From Argyresthia goedartella (Eukaryota > Arthropoda > Insecta > Lepidoptera > Argyresthiidae), in assembly GCA_949825045.1 (NCBI GenBank), contig OX463816.1, positions 19,293,243 to 19,357,242 on the forward strand: a stretch of 64,000 bases of DNA, read 5' to 3'. The notes under the pieces were generated by a model. It ran no database searches, was not told the DNA's origin, and was given only the letters and a program-made list of their open reading frames with translations. Below are positions 56,693-64,000 of this stretch, in pieces (within the stretch, counting starts at the first letter, position 1; each line of letters begins with the position of its first letter). A program made the position numbers and the translations under genes.

Positions 56693-59171
56693 GGCCCTTA
56701 CTAGTTAACTCGTTGAGTTAAAAATTATGTGAATATATGAGATAGATTAACAGAATGCATATAGAAACACATCTATCTACGGTTTTTTGGGAATATAATA
56801 CTCGATACACTATTCGTAGCAGTTTTAAAAGCAAATGGCCGACCATTGTGGAAGGCCGACATAAGGACTCTACCTAATTTAAAATAAAACAAATACTTTC
56901 CTACCTTATTGTTTTACGTATTTACATAATTGACATTAGTAGTTAGCTATAGCTGCATATTTATAACACTAGGTACTAATATTACACTACCTGCTACTAA
57001 TACTACCGTGAAATCCTCACCACATTTAACATCAAGCATTTAACGTGAATTTGACAATCACGAACTACCTCATCTATCAATCTATATATATACGTTATAT
57101 CTAAATATAATAAAACCAACCAAGTGCGAGTTGGATGGCGGACCAATTCCGCACAAATTGTGCTATACGACCTTGCTTCGTGCCTTATTTCATGACTCTA
57201 GGTTAACGGGAGGTGCCATAATCAAGTAACTGTTTTCAGATTTTTCTCTTTATATTCTCTTCATGATGTGCCAAATCTCAAGTTTCCAAGACATCTTATC
57301 ACTTTCAGCGACTAAAACCTAGAAGTGTGGAGCGGTAAAGTTAAAACAATCGTACCTAGTTACGTTTTGTTTTTGTGCAATAAATATACATTTAAGTAAG
57401 TAAAGTAAGTCTTGGGAAGGTTCTTACAGAGAGAAAAAATTAAAAAACGCAAAGGAAAAATATAAATAAATAAAAAATATTTGGTATGGGGATTGCGCTA
57501 TGCTAAAAAAAATACGAACTACTTTGAATTTTATTTGGTGAAATTTTAGGCTTTTTTATGAAACTGATTTGAATATTTCGGGGATGTCATTAATTTTTTA
57601 ATATTTTTTTAAAATAACACCCATCGTGACGTGCCCTGCTCACAGTTTTGGAATGGTTGGAGTTTTGGTATTTGAGGCTGGTTGTTTCCGATTATAAAAC
57701 TAAACAACTATAAAATCAATATTTGTGTACGTTACGACTGCCATCGACTGACAGGATGATTGTTGATATTTGACAGTTTTACAGAACAGCCAACTTAACG
57801 ACGAAGGAAATTTCTATGCCGTGCATAGGACAAATGAAAGACAATATGTTTTTCACAGATATTTCAGGAATCCTGTAATATTTTTTGATTGGAATAACGG
57901 AATAAAGCTAGGAAAACAGTTATCTCGAAATGGTTTTCTCTTTGTTCTTTATATATCTTTGTTTTCTTTACATGGCGGACGTTAGGGGTCGCGCATACGA
58001 TTCGAAATTTGAATTAGTTTTTTCCTCTAAAATTCGAAAAAGCCCCTCTTGACGGGTCGACGTCTGTACTGTCAACTGGTTAAATTATTAGTGACACTAA
58101 GTACTTTCACATTAAAGTACACACAAACAGCAATATTTGTATTGTTAAACATTTAGAGATACATCGTTCAAAGTACATTGATCTAATTAGCTATACTGCT
58201 GCAGGCACCTAATGAGATACTTCCTGAGATGGCGCTGAAGACAATCCTCCATTTTTACCTTTGGCGCCGCTTAGTGAATGTGGTATGTATGGAAAAAGGA
58301 TAACAAATAAACAAAAAAAAACAGGTAAGATTATTGGAATAAAAAAGTCAATAATTCATCAAATATTTATCTTTAATTCCAATTACCTCGCTAACGTGAT
58401 ACTTTAGGTTACCAATTTACCATATTACCGAAAAATATATTGTTTGTTAAGTATTCTCTACCCATTATTACCATATTCATGATCTACCAAAGGAAAAAGG
58501 GGTGTTTTCAAAGCCATTCTAGATTTTGAAAAAATAAAAAACTTGGTCGCAAAGTTTCCCATTGTGTATGAATAGAAAATATAGTACTTATCTGCTCAAA
58601 CGACATTTACTTAGTATGTAGGTAGGTATTTAATAGTAGACAATACACCGAGCGGATGAAGCACTGTTAGATATAACGAGCGCGATATTGAATCCTGAAC
58701 GTAACGAATGACACCAGGTTTAAGCCATGAGTGCAGTGAGGGGTAGCGTGACAGAGATAAATACAGCTTCATCCCCGAGGAGTTATACTCTACTTTTCTC
58801 AGCTTTGCGAGAATAAAAAAGCAAGGCTACGATATTGCAGCCTAAAGTAACAACAAATTTAAGTGAAACATGTAGAAACTGAATTCGAGCTTTTGCCAAA
58901 TGGGTCGGAATTCTGAATAAACCAAAACTAGATACAAATTTTTGGATGTATGTTATGGTGGCAGGCGGCCGCATAATATTCCAGCTTCGTTTTCGGAATG
59001 ACATACCAACCAAAGAGTATATAATTTAATGATGACTTGATTCGAGAATAGATAAGGTGATACGAATCTAAACGAAAGTGACAGCGTCAATCACTACCAC
59101 ATGAGAAAAAAAGGGTGCTCAAACAATGCGCTCGACTCAAACCACATAAAAAGTGTTTTTTTAAACACTAA
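56693..59171. other. Gene-free segment
   Basis: AT-rich with scattered poly-A/T runs. 57115-57140 resembles the end of the GGGTTCCGTACCC family. No coding exon recognised. Confidence 0.5.
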
Positions 59172-59237
59172 AAAATATTTATGACAAAATAGCGTTGTTT
59201 ATTTTTATAAACAACGCTATTTTGTCATAAATATTTT
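59172..59237. repeat. Perfect palindrome, 31-bp arms
   Basis: 59172-59202 and 59207-59237 are exact inverted copies (GACAAAATAGCGTTGTTTAT) around TTTT. The longest perfect hairpin noticed in the window. Confidence 0.92.
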
Positions 59238-59589
59238 CAAGAAGAACTTGCGAATAAATAATATCCACGTTTTGAATGCAATTTTGCAATTAAATTAGAT
59301 AGGATTTCAGAATTACAGGAAAAAAAAAGAAAAAAAAAAGAAGTATTTTCGTAATTTGATTCTATGGAGAAAAAATCATCCAATCGCGTTTTCCTTCAGT
59401 GAGAATCTTAATCAAATACTCAGTAAACGTTAACCCAAGAATAATATCTGTAGATGACTTTATAGTGGAATAAATGGATTCTTAAAAAAAACATTTTTTG
59501 GTATCACCTCTTTCGATAAGTCTGGATAAACCCTAAGTGACCGATAAATTATAAATTTTATAAGGAAAATCACGATGTATATGCTTCAC

Positions 59590-59760
59590 ATAGAGCTCCA
59601 TAGTCTTATGGGTTTCACGCTTGATTCTTACACAAGAGATGCAGGTTCGAATCCTGACCATGTAGTACCAATGAGAGCTTGATAAAGTAAAGCTTAATCT
59701 TACTCGTATCCGGGCGAAGACATGTGCCCCTCGGTGGGGACATTAATGGGCTACATTTGT
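59590..59760 (+). mobile_element. tRNA-derived SINE
   Basis: TAGTCTTATGGGTTTCACGC resembles an A box, and GGTTCGAATCC (59644-59654) is a perfect B box. The body continues to CCTCGGTGGGGACATTAATG. No acceptor stem pairs, so not a tRNA gene. Confidence 0.7.
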
Positions 59761-60065
59761 TTATGGTTTATCCAGACATTACGAAACAAGCCCTGAGTAT
59801 ATTTCTAAAATGTAGACATCGATTCATAGACATAATTTTAACTAACATTTAACATTTAAAACACGACATCGCAATATACTCAACTCAGATTTTTCTTACG
59901 CTCTGCAATAACCAAAAGTAGCAATTTTGCTATTTGAATGGTGGCCTGGCCACATAACCTGTAACATTTCTAGCATAGGTGGCAGATGTAACAATTATTT
60001 GCTTTTTAGATAACCTCTTACCCAGATTTATTTACAACTTACTCGCAGATAGATTCTCTGGGCCT

Positions 60066-60170
60066 AACCACAAAAAATTAAACTAGTGTGCAACGCATGT
60101 TTAAAATAAAAACGTATGGGATTTGACGTTTGTTTCGAGGTTAACAGTTGTTTAATATTTTTGTGGTAAC
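60066..60170. mobile_element. TTACCACAAAAAATA MITE, copy 3 (reversed)
   Basis: AACCACAAAAAATTAAAC at the left and TTTAATATTTTTGTGGTAA at the right. Its inner TTTGACGTTTGTTTCGAGGT is the inverted form of the inner part of copy 1. Confidence 0.65.
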
Positions 60171-61130
60171 ACGGTCTATCTTTAAACATTTGCTCAGCTT
60201 TCATTTACGATCTGATATAACCAAAACTAAAGGTACTTAATAACAATTTTGGGATGTTGATATGGTGGCAGTAACATCTATAGCGAAATAATGACGTGAT
60301 TTATAGAGAACCTCTGTCTTTTCGTGATTTATTATGACAAGTATACATTCCATTCTTATCCTTATAACTAACATTGAAAACACGTAATCGTATTCTACTA
60401 GCACACTGCTCAGCTTTTCCTCATTATAAAATTGAGTTGTTGTACGATTACAATAGTCTCTAATTAAATATTTTATCCTAGTCATCAAAAGGGTAGATAA
60501 TTGAATATTGTTTTGAGTACTATATTAGTAGGTTCCAACAATTATAAAGTAAGTACATCTTATGATTCAAGTGTGAATCAACATTTTTTCAAATAAATAC
60601 GGGACGGATATCATCGGGCAGAGGATTACCTAATTATACACAACATATGCATGTATCACACACAAATATCCCACAATCACGTTCAACAGAGCGAGGAGTA
60701 AACATTAGAGAACTATCGGTAAAAGTTGCTACTTCGTCGACTGAAAGAACATCAAGCTCCGTAGACGATATACCTATCCCGCATAAACCTTAGCAACAAA
60801 AACTGCAGTTTATAGACAGATTACAAGCATTAAGACATAGAAGTAAACAACTATCACAATAAAAATTCCACATGTTTAGTACCGACTTAATTTGGCATTG
60901 TTCAAATTGATGAGATTTTTCTGCATCTGTGCGAAGCGTACGCGCGTCATACATACACTGACTCAAAAATCTCAGAATGCAACCCTAAAGTTACAATAAA
61001 TATCGAAAGTAAATCGAGGTCCAAAAACGTGGCAAAATAAAACTAAAGTTCGAATATTCCATCCTTTAGGGAGTGTTTAGCGCTTCCTCATTTGCCTCTT
61101 CTCCGTCCTATGTAGGGCGGACGCCGACAC
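60171..61130. other. Region downstream of the bHLH gene
   Basis: Should contain its 3' UTR near 61130. The rest is AT-rich without coding signals. Confidence 0.45.
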
Positions 61131-62620
61131 TCAGAAGCTGCGGGACCTGAACTCCACCTCATCGGCGACGAGGAGCGGCGCGGGCAGACCTGCGCCAATG
61201 CCCATGTCCTCATCGTCGTTCAACCTGAAATATACAAGTTTGCATTGTACAGATTGTGATATCACTGGTACAAAGGAAGATCAATTCCAGAATCCCCAAC
61301 GCTGGGAACCTTCTTTTCGTCAAAGTACTTCAAGTAGTTTGACGAAAAGTCGTCATGGTAGTTTCTGCCATGTGGCTCCATCATTAGATCCTGGAACTCA
61401 TTCGTCAAAGTACAGATATCGCAAGGTTTCTTGGCGCCTGAGCGAGATCTCTCTCTTACCCATGCATGCATCTACCTTGTTCCCATGCGCCGCTACCCCT
61501 CCAGGTGGAACTCAGGCAGGCGCCCAGAATCTTGGCGTTAGGTACACAATTCACAAGACCATTTATGGATGTCGAAAGATCACTGTGATTGGTACTTAGT
61601 TACATTCTAATTTCGTGCTTGTCTCCCAGCTCTCTCAGCTAGAAATAATCCGTTCTCAAATATACATATAAACTCTATACTATTTCATTAGCAAGTTCAA
61701 ATACAGCTTTGGGGGCTTCTCTAAGATTGATTTGATCGTAGTCTAGTAAAATTGAACAATAAATAAAAATGGGAACTACTACAGTTTCCTTTTGACAAAT
61801 TCTTGTCAAGAAAACATTATTTTTTTGCAATATTACACTGTTTCATGACGGGAAAAAGTTACGTGAGATATATGTATACATATATATACCCACCCCCTTA
61901 TACACCTCCATTAATTTAAGATTGCCCCCTTTGCAACCCCGAAACAGTTCCGTTTTTATGCGAGCAGCTGATATTTACTTACAGGTATTGGATCGGCACT
62001 CCTCGTAGTTTGCAAATGATGTTGGTGAGCGCCTTCACGTAGTTCTTGGCCAGGGTCAGAGTCTCGATTTTGGAGAGATTTCTATTATCAGTCCGAACAT
62101 GGGGAATCACCTTGCGGAGGCTCTGGAAACATGTGATTAAGAGTGCCTACGTTAATCATCATTGTCTGCTCTTGCAGCCATCTGGCTGTCATAGTCAATA
62201 GTCAGGTCGTATTGTGGATAGTGATGGGGTACATTATCTTCAAGTATAGTAATCCCTCAAGGTAAGTATATACTCTGGCCCTACATATACTAATACCCTG
62301 TGTCCAAACAGCGATGGCCCAAATCCATTAAGTACCAAAGCCCCAGATGTACACACCGACCAGGATTCGACACCGCGACCTCTTCCACAAGGTTTGAATT
62401 CAACTCACATCGAACGCACGGTTCAGCGAGTGCATCCTCTGGCGCTCCCGCTCGTTGCTCTCCAGCCGGCGCTGGTTGCGCTCGCGAGCCGACGTGCCGG
62501 GGCGGCGCCGCCGGCCGGACGACGCGGCGCCGGACGACGACGAGCTGGCGGCGGCGGAGCGGCGCGCGCGCCTGCTGCATCGACGCGCCGGCGCTGGCTC
62601 GCTGCCGGAGTCCGACGACT
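61131..62620 (-). CDS. dimm: bHLH transcription factor, dimmed/MIST1 family (3' exons only)
   Basis: Three minus-strand exons with consistent phases: 62620-62409, 62122-61983 and 61224-61131 (stop TGA). The first encodes a Ser/Arg-rich stretch and the basic region with the family hallmark [17 protein letters not shown]. The second encodes the helix-loop-helix ([13 protein letters not shown], then [20 protein letters not shown]). The third adds an acidic 30-residue tail ending EFRSRSF. The family (fly Dimmed, mammalian MIST1/BHLHA15) drives secretory and peptidergic cell fate from the nucleus. A CTTGTCCAG-like acceptor precedes the first exon, so further 5' exons are needed. None was found up to 64000, so the start probably lies outside. 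The GC-rich first exon contrasts with its surroundings. A possible alternative last exon lies in the final intron (61364-61262). Confidence 0.9.
61262..61364 (-). CDS. Candidate alternative last exon of the bHLH gene
   Basis: After GGCAG at 61365-61369 the minus strand is open for 33 codons ([20 protein letters not shown] ... LPLYQ) to TGA at 61264-61262. The acceptor phase fits the donor at 61983. The same frame is open further upstream to about 61471 ([20 protein letters not shown]). The composition looks protein-like, but the pyrimidine tract is weak. A second option is that it joins exon 61224 through a 41-base GT..AG intron, also in phase. Not recognised as a known domain. Confidence 0.35.
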
Positions 62621-64000
62621 CTGGACAACATGCAGGTTATCTTTAGATTAATTATGCTTGATGTACAGGTTTGTCACTGATACACCTGTAAGCACAAACT
62701 TGTATACGGTGTATGTAGTTGGTTTTCGAGACTTTGGTGTGGCTCTCGCCGTAAGAAACGACGTTCTCTGGTGGCATGCGGCAGTTTGGTAAACCTCGGC
62801 AAGCATAAGGTTACTTAGAATATTCAATTATTATTTTTTGTAAATATAAACGTACGTTTAAGAAACGTGATTTTTGCCTCTTTTCTACATTGGAAACTCC
62901 CACAGATAGATTTTATGATTTTTTGAATATGTTTGTTTTGTATTTTAGATTTGTTGATTTTGTACAAATATTATATATTATTAATTATAAATGATATGCA
63001 TGAATAAGTAATAAAAAAATATTAAGCGACAAAACTCGCTTTGAGTTCTGTCGCTTAATAAACTTCCCATTTTCCATCCAGAAGTATGATTTTGAGATGT
63101 CACTTTAAATATAGTTACGACTCTGATGAAATGATGAAAAACCACAATTTCCCGGTAACGCTAAATACCGCTCCCCAAATCATGAGAACCCAAAAATACG
63201 GAACCTCTAAGCCAAAACAGGAACCAAACCGACGGAGAACGGTTTAATAGAGGAACCTCTTTGAAGAGTTACCAATAATAAGGGTTTCTCTAAAATAACG
63301 GGAACCTTTATTTCGAAAAACAGTTTCATAGGGTTTCTCTAAAATAACGGGAACCTTTTTTTCTAAAAACACTTTCATTTCGGTAACGGTTCCCTCAAAA
63401 TAGAGATCCCTTTATTTCGAAGTAAAATTTAAACTGTTACTATCAAATCCAGTTGCTATTAGGATAGGACCTTTTGGAGTTGCGGTACGCGACAGTGACG
63501 ACTTGTAGGGTCAGAAAAACAGTCAGATTAATAATATTAATCAGTTAATTTACTTATTACTAATAATACTACTAAAGCTAATTTTCTAATTCTTCTACTC
63601 CACTCATAGCATCTCCTTCACTCTCTGAGCTTTCTTCGTATGAAATATCAGAATCAGTATCATCAATCACATTTAAAAAGAAATACTTCCACGTAACGTG
63701 CTCTCCAATTTCCAACGTCAATTGACGTCATACGCCGCTCCATTCTAGAGATGAGATTATTGGTTGTTTTTTTTTATTGGTTAATGGTTAATATTAAATA
63801 ATTATAATATTTTTATTCAAGTACTAAACAATCAACCATTCACTTCACTGACTGAAATTTCACTTCCTTTTGTAAGAATAAAAATATCAATAACAGTAAC
63901 TGTGTTAAACTGTGTTTTATCGTAAGAGAAATAGAGCATACAATCAATAAGCGACAGAAATATCACTTCCGTTGGTTTAGAATAAAATATCTACTGTATT
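62621..64000. other. Intron or upstream region of the bHLH gene
   Basis: Includes a palindrome with 18-bp arms at 63020-63037/63043-63060 (one mismatch). Two 49-bp tandem units, 63282-63330 and 63331-63379 (GGGTTTCTCTAAAATAACGG), have degenerate copies around them. No exon seen. Confidence 0.55.

Noticed and set aside
59590..59760. tRNA gene
   Set aside because: A good B box is present but no acceptor or anticodon stem can be formed; it fits a tRNA-derived SINE. The same holds for 30945-31021 and 43950-44012.
62290..62631. 113-codon minus-strand frame rich in Ala/Arg/Pro
   Set aside because: It is an off-frame reading of the GC-rich bHLH exon. The frame encoding the [14 protein letters not shown] motif is the correct one.
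1..64000. CRISPR array, bacterial operon or phage features
   Set aside because: The regular repeats here are tandem minisatellites without unique spacers, and the genes are spliced, so the DNA is eukaryotic.

Overview
The window is insect chromosomal DNA, most likely from a moth or butterfly. It is AT-rich, has split genes with short GT-AG-bounded exons, and is crowded with transposon types common in Lepidoptera: TTAA-flanked piggyBac-like ends, jockey/CR1/RTE LINE pieces, tRNA-derived SINEs, mariner remnants and many small inverted-repeat elements. Three host loci are readable, and most of the rest is nested mobile DNA.

1-9,601: A P-element-like (THAP9-type) transposon occupies 25-9,300. 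It has matching 21-bp inverted ends and an ATTTAA direct repeat on both sides. Its six-exon, 918-codon transposase gene on the minus strand is interrupted by one in-frame stop. A second transposon with TTAA/14-bp inverted ends (3,551-7,749) sits in intron 2. It contains a third inverted-repeat structure (about 4,700-6,713) that encloses two host-like exons. Just downstream, 9,490-9,601 is the last exon of a xylulose-reductase-type gene whose other exons lie left of the window.

9,602-15,838: LINE fragments, a CCCTA/CCCCTA array and a complete 1.26-kb pogo/Tigger-like element (13,811-15,072).

15,839-26,953: Two complete tandem genes for L-xylulose reductase/dicarbonyl reductase-like short-chain dehydrogenases (244 and 243 aa). 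Their exon 2-5 lengths are identical (253/115/203/112 nt). With the orphan exon this is a head-to-tail array of at least three paralogues. Intron 1 of the second gene holds a long-TIR element with a perfect 9-bp target duplication, inserted in an older MITE.

26,954-35,172: mostly intergenic, with MITEs, a mariner remnant and a SINE.

35,173-45,350 (minus): the complete doubletime/discs overgrown casein kinase 1 gene (CK1 delta/epsilon type, 8 exons, 340 aa). It carries an exact 108-bp tandem array made from its own exon 6, including the splice donor, and a triple transposon nest in the following intron.

45,351-61,130: gene-poor DNA with several LINEs, SINEs, MITEs and near-perfect palindromes.

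61,131-62,620 and beyond (minus): the 3' part of a bHLH transcription factor of the dimmed/MIST1 family. The 5' exons were not found and may lie beyond the right edge.

The SDR genes would act in sugar/dicarbonyl reduction, CK1 in circadian and growth signalling, and the bHLH factor in secretory-cell identity. Nothing in the sequence suggests these three loci work as one system. All exon assignments rest on reading frame, splice signals and family motifs visible here; no expression or database evidence was available.
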